Positions 7,739-16,725 of a stretch of 49,640 nucleotides of DNA are shown here, one piece after another. Both the position numbers and the translations under genes were made by a program. This DNA comes from Bacteroidales bacterium. GTDB taxonomy: Bacteria > Bacteroidota > Bacteroidia > Bacteroidales > F082. Where the stretch lies: contig JAGYLH010000013.1 of the NCBI GenBank assembly GCA_018400955.1, positions 1-49,640 on the forward strand, read 5' to 3'. The notes below the pieces were generated by a model. That model was given only the letters and a program-made list of their open reading frames with translations, made no database searches and was not told the origin of the DNA. Position 1 is the stretch's first letter, and each line of letters opens with the position of its first letter.

Positions 7739-8494
7739 TCAAGAAATCAGATGCAGGCGGTTGATAAAATATTCTTTTCGGCGCGATGAAATGGGTACTT
7801 TTACACCATCCAACAGAACAATCTGACCGACAACTCCTTTTTCAAGGCTGGCCACATAGCTTAAATTGACGATGTGTGAGTTGTGCACACGGCAGAAACC
7901 GGAATCGTTGAGCATTTCATCGAAGTCTTTTAAAGTCCGCGTAACCATAATTACCTGCTTGTCGCTAAGGTGCACCCTGGTGTAATTTTCGTCCGATTCG
8001 AAACGCACAATATTATCAAGACGCAACACATACATATTGCTGGCAGTGTTGAGAATGATTTTTTTGTTTTTTGGAAGCTGTTTCATGTTTTCCTCCACTG
8101 CTTCAACCCGTTGACCCAGTTGCTCATCAGTTTCAATCTGACTGAAGGCCTTTTCCAAAGCATATTTTAGTTCTTTGGGGTTAACTGGCTTTAGCAAATA
8201 ATCAACAGCACTCAATTTGATTGCATTCAGCGCATATTGGTCATAAGCAGTTACGAAGATGAGTTTGAAAGGGATTTTCTTAAAGCGTCGCAAAAGGTCA
8301 AAGCCTGTACCGTCAGGCATACGAATATCCAAAAACACCAGTTGCGGATTGGATTGGCTAATGAGGGCAAAGCCCGAATTCACCCCATCCGCCTCTCCAA
8401 TCAGGCGTATTTCGGGGCAATAAAACTCAAGCAGGTTTTTTAGTGCTTGCCTTGCATTCAATTCATCATCAATGACTACAGCTGAAATTTCCAT
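7739..8494 (-). CDS. LytTR-family response regulator
   Basis: This 251-residue cytoplasmic regulator has an N-terminal receiver domain with acidic pair D9-D10, phosphoacceptor D56 in FLDIRMP, and the conserved Lys in YLLKPV near residue 103. A linker then leads to a LytTR DNA-binding domain in the last 100 residues, marked by FESDENYTRVHL and FCRVHNSHIVNL. LytTR regulators bind short direct repeats upstream of target promoters. The gene lies 50 bases downstream of the propeller-type histidine kinase on the same strand, an arrangement expected for a cognate kinase-regulator pair. An AT-rich hairpin follows its stop. Confidence 0.92.
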   Translation of the reverse strand: MEISAVVIDDELNARQALKNLLEFYCPEIRLIGEADGVNSGFALISQSNPQLVFLDIRMPDGTGFDLLRRFKKIPFKLIFVTAYDQYALNAIKLSAVDYLLKPVNPKELKYALEKAFSQIETDEQLGQRVEAVEENMKQLPKNKKIILNTASNMYVLRLDNIVRFESDENYTRVHLSDKQVIMVTRTLKDFDEMLNDSGFCRVHNSHIVNLSYVASLEKGVVGQIVLLDGVKVPISSRRKEYFINRLHLIS

Positions 8495-8544
8495 ATGTTC
8501 AATTTTGGCTCAAAAAAAACTTACGACCAGTATATATTTGTTGT

Positions 8545-11500
8545 TTATTGGCTTTTTGTTGGCATAAAACGATAAGGAATATCAAACATCACCCTGGTTC
8601 CCTTCACCTCGCTAGCTTCAATAATTTCTTCCAAAATAAACTGAGGCTTGGATTTGATGCCTTTATGTAAATGAAACAGGCGCTCACGGCAAATTTTTAT
8701 CGAAAGTGAGTGATGAAGCATCTGCGACTGTGTTTTGTTCTCTCCAGCTTTCGTCAACCCAATCCCATTATCACGGATTTCGAATCGTATAATCTTACCA
8801 ATTAAGGAATAGTGCACAGATATGGTTCCTTTACCTTTTTGTGGCATCAGGCCATGCTCAATGGCATTTTCCAAAAATGGCTGGGCCAGCATAGGCGGCA
8901 CAAAAGTAATATCAGGCAATATCCCGGGATCAACTTCACAGTGGAACTCAAATCCTTGTTCAAAACGTAATTTTTGAAGTTCAACAAATAGCGACATCGT
9001 TTCAATTTCCTTTTCCAAGCTGATGTATTCATGGCGGCTGTTGTCGAGTATTAACCTGATCAAACGGGAAAAGTCTGATAAAAACTGGCCTGCTTCATGC
9101 GTTTGGTGGGAATAGATGTAATTTTGAATTGCTGTAAGCGAATTAAAGATAAAGTGGGGATTCATTTGCAAGCGCAGCAAGGTGTGGCTAAGCGCAATAT
9201 TTTGCATGGAAAGCTTAATCTCCTTAAGGTGTAGCCGCCAAAGATAAATTATCATCAGAACTATAAACAACGAAACGGTTGCAATAAACCACCAGGTTTT
9301 ATACCAAGGCAAATCTATAATTAACTTTAATTTAGCCTCATGTGTACTCAGGTTTCCGAATTGATCGCCTGTTCGCAACCTGAAAACATAATTCCCGGCA
9401 GGAACATTGGTAAAATTGGCAGTTCGCTGCCCTTGTTGAAGCTTAACCCATTTATCATCAAAGTTTTCGAGTTTATAATAGAATTGGTAAGCACTATTAG
9501 GCTGCCAAGCATCTGTACCAAAATGAATAGCAAAAAAGTTGTCTCTATATCCTATCCTGATCTCCTTATAATTGCTTAATCCATTGAGCGTAGTCCCATC
9601 TGAAAAATCCATATATGTAAGGAAAACACGCGGAAAAACATGCTCAAAACCCAAAACATTTGGATCAATAACAGCCAGCCCATTTTCCCCTCCTACAACA
9701 AACTGGCCATTATCAATCAAATGAGCAGCACTAAGATTGTTTCTGAACCTTGTTTCAACGATCATGCTGTAATCCGTAAGCCAGCCCTTTTCAGTATGGT
9801 AACGCATCAAACCAAGCTCGGTCAGCATCCAAAGAACTTCATCTATTGCAAGCAACTTAAACACATTTAGTTTGTCGAAAGGTTTTGGCAGGCTGATTTG
9901 CGAAAACCGGTCGTTGGTTTCATCATAGCGATATAACCCATCGGCTGCGACCCAAATTATTCCGTTTTTATCCTCAACAACATGGTTGACCATAGCCGAA
10001 TGGAACCCACCTTCAGCATTTAATTGATTGTAATAAGCCTTACAGTAATTACCATCAGCAACAAAATAATGAATACCTGATTGGGTGGTTCCCACCCACA
10101 GCCTGTTCTTCGAGTCAAGCTTAAGGCTTGTGATCAACCTCGAATTATAGGGGTCAGCAAAACAATCCCTCAGGTATTTGGAAAACTCATTCGTCCGGAC
10201 ATCAAAAAGAGTTAAACCGGGACCGCCCCAAAAACCAAGGTATAGGTTTCCCTCCTGATCAAACTCGAGGTCATTGTACCAATCTTCGGTCAGGGATGAT
10301 TTGTTATACCTATAGTTATGGATCTCATTGGTTTGTGTATCCAGCTTTGAAAATCCTCTTCCCGACCAGAAGCCGATATAAAGATTGTCATATCGATCTA
10401 CAGTCAAGCACTTTATATTATCGGAGATAAGGTCAGTAGTATTTTCAGTTGTGTATCTTTTAAAATCCTTGGTTTGAAGGTTAAACAGATTTAAACCCCT
10501 GTCGGATGTAGCTACCCACATTTTATTATCGCCGGCTGCTTCGATGGCGGTAATGCGAGTTGAAGAAGGCGAGGCTTCATAGCTCGGAATCCGAAAGTAA
10601 TACTGAACACCTTCTTTAACAGGCAGATGCACCGAAACCCCATTTTCATGTGAAAACCATAGTCTGCCAACCCTGTCTTCAAGTATTTTATAAATGCGTT
10701 CACCGCCTATGGCCTCCGGGTCATCGTTGCTCACCTGATAATGCCAGATGGTATTCGACTTCCAATCGAATCGCAAGGCCCCAAACCCACTGCCCACCCA
10801 ATAGCTCCCCTTCCGATCCTTAATCATATCATAAACAGAACCATGCAAATAACGATAAAAATTACCTGAATCTTTATCGTAAACATAAAGGCCATCTAAA
10901 CCGCCCATCCACAAAGGTCCTTCACCATCCTGAAAAACACAACTCAAGTCATAATCACGCTTTCCACCGTCAGAAAGGTTCTCAGATCTTTTCAGGGAAG
11001 TAATTGTGCTGTCGTTTGGGTTAAATAGCATTGGTCCACGGCTTCGCCCTCCGACAAAAACATCTCCTTCATTGTCTTTATAAATAGCATGATACGGATA
11101 ATAAGCCTGGGTTATTGGGCCGTGTTTGGCCATTGGGGCAAATTTGAGTGAAGTCAGGTTAAACTTTCCTAAAGTTCCATCCAGCATAGAGAGCCACAAT
11201 GAGGTATCGCCTTCGGGCAACATGGCCCTGATATGCAGACTATCTGAAATATCCTGTCCGTTTTTGCCACCTAAGAGTGTTTCAAATTCGTCCAGCGATT
11301 CTATATAAATACTTAAGCCACTTGGTGTTCCAATTAATAAATTGCCCTTAATATCCAACACCAGGTCGTTGATATAATCGTCTGCCAGTCCTTTATGAGT
11401 AGCAGAAGTATATACTTTGAGTTCGAAACCATCAAATCGGGCCAACCCCTTTTGGCCGCCAAACCAGATATACCCCGTACGGTCCTGAATCATCTCGTTC

Positions 11501-11658
11501 ACCCGCCCGATGGGGTTGCTTTTTAATTGAGAAAACTGATGGAAACGAGCATAAGGCTCCGATTGCAAATCGAGCTGTAGGGGAATTTCGGCCTGGCCAT
11601 ACGAATGTTTCGTAATGGAAACCAACAATAAAAGCACAAGTAAGGCGGACTTTCCCAT
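8545..11658 (-). CDS. propeller-sensor histidine kinase (Reg_prop, Y_Y_Y, LytS-type kinase)
   Basis: This 1,037-residue membrane kinase has a signal peptide at residues 1-21. A long periplasmic part of two-component-regulator propeller repeats covers roughly residues 40-690, with recurring units such as GYIWFGGQKGLARFDG, LWVGTTQSGIHYF and IIWVAADGLYRYD. A Y_Y_Y domain follows (about 700-765; YQFYYKLENFDDKW). A transmembrane helix near residues 785-810 precedes a LytS/His_kinase domain with LQMNPHFIFNSLTAIQNYI (His near residue 830) and an HATPase with NAIEHG and IRDNGIGL. Unlike the fused hybrid systems of gut Bacteroides, receiver and DNA-binding domains are on a separate gene just downstream. 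The sensed ligand is unknown; related propeller sensors often respond to oligosaccharides. Confidence 0.92.
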   Translation of the reverse strand: MGKSALLVLLLLVSITKHSYGQAEIPLQLDLQSEPYARFHQFSQLKSNPIGRVNEMIQDRTGYIWFGGQKGLARFDGFELKVYTSATHKGLADDYINDLVLDIKGNLLIGTPSGLSIYIESLDEFETLLGGKNGQDISDSLHIRAMLPEGDTSLWLSMLDGTLGKFNLTSLKFAPMAKHGPITQAYYPYHAIYKDNEGDVFVGGRSRGPMLFNPNDSTITSLKRSENLSDGGKRDYDLSCVFQDGEGPLWMGGLDGLYVYDKDSGNFYRYLHGSVYDMIKDRKGSYWVGSGFGALRFDWKSNTIWHYQVSNDDPEAIGGERIYKILEDRVGRLWFSHENGVSVHLPVKEGVQYYFRIPSYEASPSSTRITAIEAAGDNKMWVATSDRGLNLFNLQTKDFKRYTTENTTDLISDNIKCLTVDRYDNLYIGFWSGRGFSKLDTQTNEIHNYRYNKSSLTEDWYNDLEFDQEGNLYLGFWGGPGLTLFDVRTNEFSKYLRDCFADPYNSRLITSLKLDSKNRLWVGTTQSGIHYFVADGNYCKAYYNQLNAEGGFHSAMVNHVVEDKNGIIWVAADGLYRYDETNDRFSQISLPKPFDKLNVFKLLAIDEVLWMLTELGLMRYHTEKGWLTDYSMIVETRFRNNLSAAHLIDNGQFVVGGENGLAVIDPNVLGFEHVFPRVFLTYMDFSDGTTLNGLSNYKEIRIGYRDNFFAIHFGTDAWQPNSAYQFYYKLENFDDKWVKLQQGQRTANFTNVPAGNYVFRLRTGDQFGNLSTHEAKLKLIIDLPWYKTWWFIATVSLFIVLMIIYLWRLHLKEIKLSMQNIALSHTLLRLQMNPHFIFNSLTAIQNYIYSHQTHEAGQFLSDFSRLIRLILDNSRHEYISLEKEIETMSLFVELQKLRFEQGFEFHCEVDPGILPDITFVPPMLAQPFLENAIEHGLMPQKGKGTISVHYSLIGKIIRFEIRDNGIGLTKAGENKTQSQMLHHSLSIKICRERLFHLHKGIKSKPQFILEEIIEASEVKGTRVMFDIPYRFMPTKSQ

Positions 11659-11680
11659 AGCAAAGACGACAAAAAGTGCC

Positions 11681-11712
11681 TAAAATTACGAAGTTTAAAT
11701 GCTACCCCCAAA
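11681..11712 (-). promoter_or_regulatory. possible promoter of the propeller-kinase operon
   Basis: On the minus strand TTTG (11712-11709) and TAATTTTA (11688-11681) are separated by 20 bases, close to the TTTG-N19-21-TAnnTTTG pattern with one mismatch. They lie just upstream of the ATG at 11658. This is support from spacing only. Confidence 0.3.
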
Positions 11713-11773
11713 GAAGGCGTGCATTTTTAAACTAAAGAAGAAAAAATATTTCGAAATAATAATATGTAAATCA

Positions 11774-12634
11774 CTAATCTTCAATCGAAAAGCCCATATT
11801 ATCCTCACAATTACAGGTGATGCTCCTATTGTACATCTCCATAGCTTTCAAACTCATGCCCATACTCGAAAAGCCTCCATCGTGGAAAAGGTTTTGCATG
11901 GTAACCTTACGCGTAAGGTCAGAGAAGAGCGTAATGCAATAATCAGCACACTCATCAGCTGTCGCATTGCCAAGTGGTGACATGCGTTCGGTGAAATCCA
12001 TCAATCCGGTGAAACCTTTCACACCACTGCCGGCTGTAGTTGGTGTAGGACTTTGGGAGATGGTATTCACACGTATCTTTTTCTCCCGTCCATAAATATA
12101 GCCAAAACTGCGGGCAATGCTTTCGAGCAGCGCTTTGGCATCGGCCATATCATTGTAGCCATAAAGCGTGCGTTGGGCGGCAATATAGGAAATAGCCAAA
12201 ACCGAACCCCAATCGTTAATGGCATCCATTTTACTGGCTACCTGGAGCATCTTGTGAAAAGAAACGGCGGATATGTCCATCGTTTTGGCATAAAAATCAT
12301 GGTTCAAATCATTGTAAACCTTCTTTTTACGCACATTAAGCGACATACCAATGGAATGCAGCACAAAATCAACCTTTCCGCCGAGCACATCCATACTTGT
12401 TTCAAAAACATTGGTCAAGTCTGCCATTGATGTTGCGTCAGCAGGTATAATGGTAGCATTGCATTTAGCAGCCAATTCGTCCAATTCGCCAAAGCGGAGG
12501 GCGGTCGGTGTGTTGCTTACGGTAAATACGGCGCCCTCATCATAAGCGCGTTCGGCAATTTTCCAGGCGATCGATTTGTTGTCGAGCGCACCGAAAATGA
12601 TGCCCTTTTTTCCTTTTAATAAATTGTAGGCCAT
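11774..12634 (-). CDS. fabI: enoyl-[acyl-carrier-protein] reductase (NADH), FabI
   Basis: This 286-residue protein is a FabI-type enoyl-ACP reductase, which reduces trans-2-enoyl-ACP with NAD(P)H in the last step of each fatty-acid elongation cycle. The N-terminal GKKGIIFGALDNKSIAWKIA is the FabI variant of the nucleotide-binding motif. The active-site region reads SYIAAQRTLYGYNDMADAKA, which contains the Tyr-x6-Lys pair of FabI. ISQSPTPTTAGSGVKGF is the flexible substrate-binding loop. It ends with an unusual polar tail (NCEDNMGFSIED) slightly longer than the E. coli protein. The gene is on its own, with a TATATTTG -7 box upstream. It is an essential cytoplasmic enzyme and the usual triclosan target. 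Confidence 0.95.
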   Translation of the reverse strand: MAYNLLKGKKGIIFGALDNKSIAWKIAERAYDEGAVFTVSNTPTALRFGELDELAAKCNATIIPADATSMADLTNVFETSMDVLGGKVDFVLHSIGMSLNVRKKKVYNDLNHDFYAKTMDISAVSFHKMLQVASKMDAINDWGSVLAISYIAAQRTLYGYNDMADAKALLESIARSFGYIYGREKKIRVNTISQSPTPTTAGSGVKGFTGLMDFTERMSPLGNATADECADYCITLFSDLTRKVTMQNLFHDGGFSSMGMSLKAMEMYNRSITCNCEDNMGFSIED

Positions 12635-12676
12635 ATGTTCATGGATGGGTTAATATCAAAGCTTTTTTTTCGGCTG

Positions 12677-12703
12677 CAAATATACAACTTTGCAAAGAAT
12701 CAA
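12677..12703 (-). promoter_or_regulatory. predicted fabI promoter
   Basis: On the minus strand a TTG at 12703-12701 is followed, 16 bases later, by TATATTTG at 12684-12677, an exact TAnnTTTG -7 box. The spacer is shorter than the typical 19-21. The start codon lies about 43 bases downstream. Confidence 0.45.
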
Positions 12704-12728
12704 TCTAAATAGCTATATGTTTGTTTTG

Positions 12729-12747
12729 GTGTTGTTTACAACAACAC
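12729..12747. repeat. perfect 8-bp palindrome between recN and fabI
   Basis: GTGTTGTT, a TAC loop and AACAACAC form a perfect hairpin in the recN-fabI gap. No T tract follows on either strand, so it may be a weak terminator for recN or a protein-binding palindrome. Confidence 0.4.
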
Positions 12748-12789
12748 AAAGAAACATCTTCTAACTAAAATACTGTTATTAATGCCTGT

Positions 12790-14448
12790 CTATCGCCCAA
12801 TAATAAGTTCACGGGCGGCCTCCAGGGAAGCGGGTGTAGGTGCATCATCGCTAAGCATACGGGCAATTTCTTCAACCCTTTGCCCATCATTTAATCGGGC
12901 AATCATGGAGGTTGTGCGAACTTCATCATCACGCTTATAAACGAGAAAATGGTGCTTTGCCTTGCCTGCAATCTGCGGCAAATGGGTGATGCTGATCAAT
13001 TGCATCCTTTCGGACATAGAAGCCATAATACGGCCAACTTTTCCAGCAATTTCACCAGAAACACCTGTATCGATTTCATCAAAAATAATAGTGGGCATGA
13101 GTTTTTTGGCCGAGATCAAGCTTTTAATGGCCAGCATCAGCCGCGACATCTCCCCGCCTGAAGCGATCTTAGCCATATCCTCCAGCCTGCCTCCTTTGTT
13201 GGCCGTAAACAGGAATTGCACCCGGTCAAAACCTGTTATTGAAGCAAGATTGATTTGTTCAATCTTTACCTGAAAACGGGCGTTCGGCATCCCTAAGTTT
13301 TGTAATAGTTGCTGAACTGCTTCTTCCAATTGCGGACTGGCTGAGGCACGGCTTTCTGATAGGGTCTTCCCTAATTTATTGAGCTTATCAGCCAAAAGGT
13401 TTTGTTTTTTTCTCAGTTCTGATATTTTATCCCCCAGATAGCTGATTGATAATAATTTTTGTTCAAAGCTATCCTTTAAGAGTAATAAATCATTCGGGTT
13501 TACGAGATGGTGCTTGTGCAACAAATGGTTTATATCATCGAGGCGCAGGCTTAATTGCTCAATTTCAGATGGATTGAATTGGGTTTCAGATTCGAAACGT
13601 TTAATCTCCCTTGCCAAATCTTTCAATTCAATATGACAGGTGTTTGCTCGAGCAGCCATTTCTGAAACAGCAGGAAGATAGGGTTCAATTTTCTTTAAAG
13701 CGGCAGTCAATGCAGCCATATTTTGCAAAATATTGGTATCACCTTCTTCCAGCAATTGATTTGCCTGGTACAAGGATGAAGCTATTTCGCTTGCGTGGTT
13801 CAATGTAATAAGCTTTGCTTCTATATCCTCATATTCACCTTCTTGCAAGGCCAGTTTTTCGAGTTCATCAAATTGAAAGCGGATAAAATCCTCTTCAGCC
13901 TTCTGTTTGTTTTCGCTATCAACCAAAGCATTAATGTCAGCCGACAATTTGCTATGATCTACAAAAACCAATGCAAATTCCTGACGCAAATCGGCATTGG
14001 AGGCCAAATCGTCAAGTATTTTCAATTGAAAAGAGGCCTCTGATAATTGGAGCGACTCATGCTGGGAATGAACATCCACCAATTTGTTGCCCAGTTCTTT
14101 CATCAAAGCAAGGTTAACAGGACTGTCATTGATAAAGGCACGGGACTTTCCGGAAGCAGCTATTTCGCGCCGCATAATGCATTCATCGCCCCCATCAAGC
14201 TCATTTTCATTAAAAAATGACTGCAACTCCAAATCTGAAACATCAAACTCAGCTTCAACAATGCATTTGTTGCTTTTGTCCATCAATATATTGGTGTCGG
14301 CACGCTTGCCCAGCACCAAACCCAATGCTCCCAGCAATATAGATTTACCTGCCCCGGTTTCGCCGGTGATGGCCGAAAAGCCACCCTCAAATGAAATATC
14401 AAGGTGTTCAATTAAAGCATAATTACTGATGCGCAGCTTTTGAAGCAT
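12790..14448 (-). CDS. recN: DNA repair protein RecN
   Basis: This SMC-like ATPase of about 552 residues acts in double-strand-break repair. The N-terminus MLQKLRISNYALIEHLDISF is typical of RecN, and the Walker A motif GETGAGKS is at residues 29-36. A long coiled-coil middle follows. The C-terminal half has the signature KIASGGEMSRLMLAIKSL and Walker B PTIIFDEIDTGVSGEIAGKV. I place the start at the ATG at 14448. A TTG six codons upstream also keeps the frame open, but it falls inside a likely -7 promoter box. It is transcribed divergently from the hybrid kinase gene that begins at 14670. Confidence 0.93.
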   Translation of the reverse strand: MLQKLRISNYALIEHLDISFEGGFSAITGETGAGKSILLGALGLVLGKRADTNILMDKSNKCIVEAEFDVSDLELQSFFNENELDGGDECIMRREIAASGKSRAFINDSPVNLALMKELGNKLVDVHSQHESLQLSEASFQLKILDDLASNADLRQEFALVFVDHSKLSADINALVDSENKQKAEEDFIRFQFDELEKLALQEGEYEDIEAKLITLNHASEIASSLYQANQLLEEGDTNILQNMAALTAALKKIEPYLPAVSEMAARANTCHIELKDLAREIKRFESETQFNPSEIEQLSLRLDDINHLLHKHHLVNPNDLLLLKDSFEQKLLSISYLGDKISELRKKQNLLADKLNKLGKTLSESRASASPQLEEAVQQLLQNLGMPNARFQVKIEQINLASITGFDRVQFLFTANKGGRLEDMAKIASGGEMSRLMLAIKSLISAKKLMPTIIFDEIDTGVSGEIAGKVGRIMASMSERMQLISITHLPQIAGKAKHHFLVYKRDDEVRTTSMIARLNDGQRVEEIARMLSDDAPTPASLEAARELIIGR

Positions 14449-14463
14449 GGTTTGAGCTTTGGG

Positions 14464-14471
14464 CAAATGTA
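14464..14471 (-). promoter_or_regulatory. possible recN -7 box (TACATTTG)
   Basis: TACATTTG on the minus strand fits TAnnTTTG and lies 15 bases before the chosen ATG. No good -33 box is seen. Its position argues against the upstream TTG start. Confidence 0.35.
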
Positions 14472-14605
14472 AGAAGACTTTTTCGAACTGCTGCTTTCAA
14501 TATTTTATTCTGCTATGGCAATGTTTCAGATTTTTTTACCAGTTTTGACAAAACGAGCACGATAGGTTTTTTTCGTTAAGACTAACCTACCTTTTTATAA
14601 ATGTT

Positions 14606-14613
14606 TATATTTG
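14606..14613 (+). promoter_or_regulatory. possible -7 box of the hybrid-kinase island (TATATTTG)
   Basis: TATATTTG fits TAnnTTTG and lies about 56 bases upstream of the ATG at 14670. A start at 14601 would put this box inside the coding region, which supports the downstream start. Confidence 0.4.
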
Positions 14614-14669
14614 CTATTTCGTGTAGAACAAAGATATCAACCACTCCCAAAATATTAAACTATTTTATA

Positions 14670-16685
14670 ATGTCAGAAAAACCCAAGTTCAATGTGCTGA
14701 TTGTGGACGACAGGCCTGAGAACCTGCTTACCCTCGAAGGCATTCTCGAAAGTGATGATTTAAACATCCTCAAAGCCATCTCAGGCAATGAGGCCCTTGG
14801 CATTATGCTGGAACATAATATCGCCTTGGTGCTCATGGACGTGCAAATGCCCGGTATGGATGGCTTTGAAGTTGCTGAAATTATGCGCAGCAGCGAGCGT
14901 ACCAAATTTATCCCTATCATTTTTGTAACGGCTATCAGCAAGCAAAGGCAGCATATCTTTAAAGGATACGAATCGGGTGCCGTTGATTACCTTTACAAAC
15001 CACTTGACCTTGAAATACTACAAAGCAAAATCAAGGCTTTTATTGAGTTTTTTCAGCATAAAAATGCGCTGGAAGAAACCACGCGTAAACTCGAAAATAC
15101 TATTAAAGAATTGAATGCGGCCAAACGAGTAGCCGAAGAAGCCACAACCGCCAAAAGTACATTTCTGGCTACCATGAGCCACGAAATACGCACCCCACTC
15201 AATGGCATAATCGGTATGGCCGAACTGGGGCTTATGGACGAGGAAACCAAAGTTATCCATCGCGAAAGATTGCTCGACATCAAGCAATCGGGCGAATCGC
15301 TGCTGGATATCATTAACGAAATCCTCGACATTTCAAAAATTGAAGCCGACAAGTTGGAGCTTGAAGAAATTGAATTTAGTCTGCGTGAAGTCATCGAAAA
15401 AATAGTCAACCTCCTTTCTGTAAAGATTTTTCAGGAGAAGCTCGAATTTGTTTGCGAAATCTCCCCCACCCTTCCCGATAAGCTTATCGGCGACCCACTG
15501 CGCATCAGGCAAATATTAATCAACCTACTCGGCAATGCTGTTAAGTTTACCGAAGAAGGCAGCGTAAGCCTGAAGGTGAAACTACTAGAACATGTTGAAG
15601 AACAGATAAGTTTGGAGTTTGCTGTGGAAGATACCGGCATAGGCATCCCAAAAGATAAAATGAATAGATTGTTCGAGTCTTACAGTCAGGTTGACACCTC
15701 TACCACGCGTACACACGGAGGAACAGGTTTGGGGCTTACCATTTCGCAGCGCCTTGTAAACCTGATGGGCGGTCAAATTCAGGTGGAAAGTGTGCTTGGG
15801 GAAGGAAGTAAATTCTTTTTCAAACTGAATATGATAACCGAAGAGGAAACTGACAAACCATGGGAAATCAAACTAAAGAAGCCCAATAATGAATTCAAGG
15901 TGCTTCTTATTGAAAGCCATGATAAAACCCGCAAGGTAACCAGCGAGTTGCTTGATTGCTGGAACATAACACACTTTTCGGCAGAAAGCTGCGACAAAGG
16001 TTTTGAGCTGATTATTAAGCACGAATTTGACCTTGTATTAATAGATTTTTACCTGCCGGGAATGAATGGCGTGGCAGTGGCCGAAAAACTGAAGGAAGAA
16101 CTGAAAGGAAAAAAACTGCCCGAGATTATCCTGCTTTCACCCAGCAAGTCCACCATTGAAATCTTAAAAATCAAAAAGGCACAGGAATATGAATTCCTAT
16201 CCAAACCTGTGATGCAGAATGACCTGAAACGATTGCTCATTCAGCTTTTTGGTACCAAAGCACAAGTTGCTGCTGTTGATGCCGAGCATCCAACCAAAGA
16301 TAAATCAGAACATAAGAAATACCGCTTGCTTGTAGCTGAAGATCAAATTATCAACCGTAAAATAGTAGTTCAATTACTTGAAAAGCAAGGCTGGGAGGTA
16401 AAAGCCGTTGAAAATGGGAAACTGGCCATGGAAGCAGCTATCCAGGAAAAATTCGATTTGATTTTGATGGACGTGCAAATGCCCGAGATGGATGGCTTTG
16501 ATGCCACACGCGGCATTCGTGAGGCCGAAAAGCAAACGGGCGCACATACCCCTATCGTTGCCATGACAGCCCATGCAATGAAAGGTGATCGTGAAAAATG
16601 TATCGAAGCGGGCATGGATTTTTACATCACCAAACCGGTGAACCCCAGCGAATTATTCGAAACTATCGAAAAATTTGCACAGTAA
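14670..16685 (+). CDS. hybrid histidine kinase, REC-HisKA-HATPase-REC-REC
   Basis: This cytoplasmic hybrid kinase has 671 residues counted from the ATG at 14670; the reading frame is open from 14601, but the MSEKPKFNVLIVDD start fits receiver proteins better. Order: receiver 1 (D13-D14, phosphoacceptor D57 in LVLMDVQMPGMDG), a short coiled coil, HisKA with H171 in ATMSHEIRTPLNGIIG, HATPase (LLGNAVKFT, DTGIGIP, GGTGLGLTIS), receiver 2 (D459) and receiver 3 (D601 in LILMDVQMPEMDG). Receiver 2 has a degenerate acidic pocket (LLIESHD) although its phosphoacceptor, Ser and SKP lysine remain. There is no transmembrane segment, so its input must come through receiver 1 or a partner. It is the first gene of a run of four same-strand hybrid kinases. 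Confidence 0.92.
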   Translation: MSEKPKFNVLIVDDRPENLLTLEGILESDDLNILKAISGNEALGIMLEHNIALVLMDVQMPGMDGFEVAEIMRSSERTKFIPIIFVTAISKQRQHIFKGYESGAVDYLYKPLDLEILQSKIKAFIEFFQHKNALEETTRKLENTIKELNAAKRVAEEATTAKSTFLATMSHEIRTPLNGIIGMAELGLMDEETKVIHRERLLDIKQSGESLLDIINEILDISKIEADKLELEEIEFSLREVIEKIVNLLSVKIFQEKLEFVCEISPTLPDKLIGDPLRIRQILINLLGNAVKFTEEGSVSLKVKLLEHVEEQISLEFAVEDTGIGIPKDKMNRLFESYSQVDTSTTRTHGGTGLGLTISQRLVNLMGGQIQVESVLGEGSKFFFKLNMITEEETDKPWEIKLKKPNNEFKVLLIESHDKTRKVTSELLDCWNITHFSAESCDKGFELIIKHEFDLVLIDFYLPGMNGVAVAEKLKEELKGKKLPEIILLSPSKSTIEILKIKKAQEYEFLSKPVMQNDLKRLLIQLFGTKAQVAAVDAEHPTKDKSEHKKYRLLVAEDQIINRKIVVQLLEKQGWEVKAVENGKLAMEAAIQEKFDLILMDVQMPEMDGFDATRGIREAEKQTGAHTPIVAMTAHAMKGDREKCIEAGMDFYITKPVNPSELFETIEKFAQ

Positions 16686-16725
16686 GTTTCTTTCCTGAAT
16701 CATACCAAACTAAGCCGGATAACCA

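Noticed and set aside
12729..12747. Intrinsic terminator of recN
   Set aside because: The palindrome is perfect but lacks a T tract on the recN strand, so it is listed only as a repeat.
14601..14669. Extended N-terminus of the first hybrid kinase
   Set aside because: The extra 23 residues precede a standard receiver start and overlap a TATATTTG promoter-like box; ATG at 14670 is preferred.
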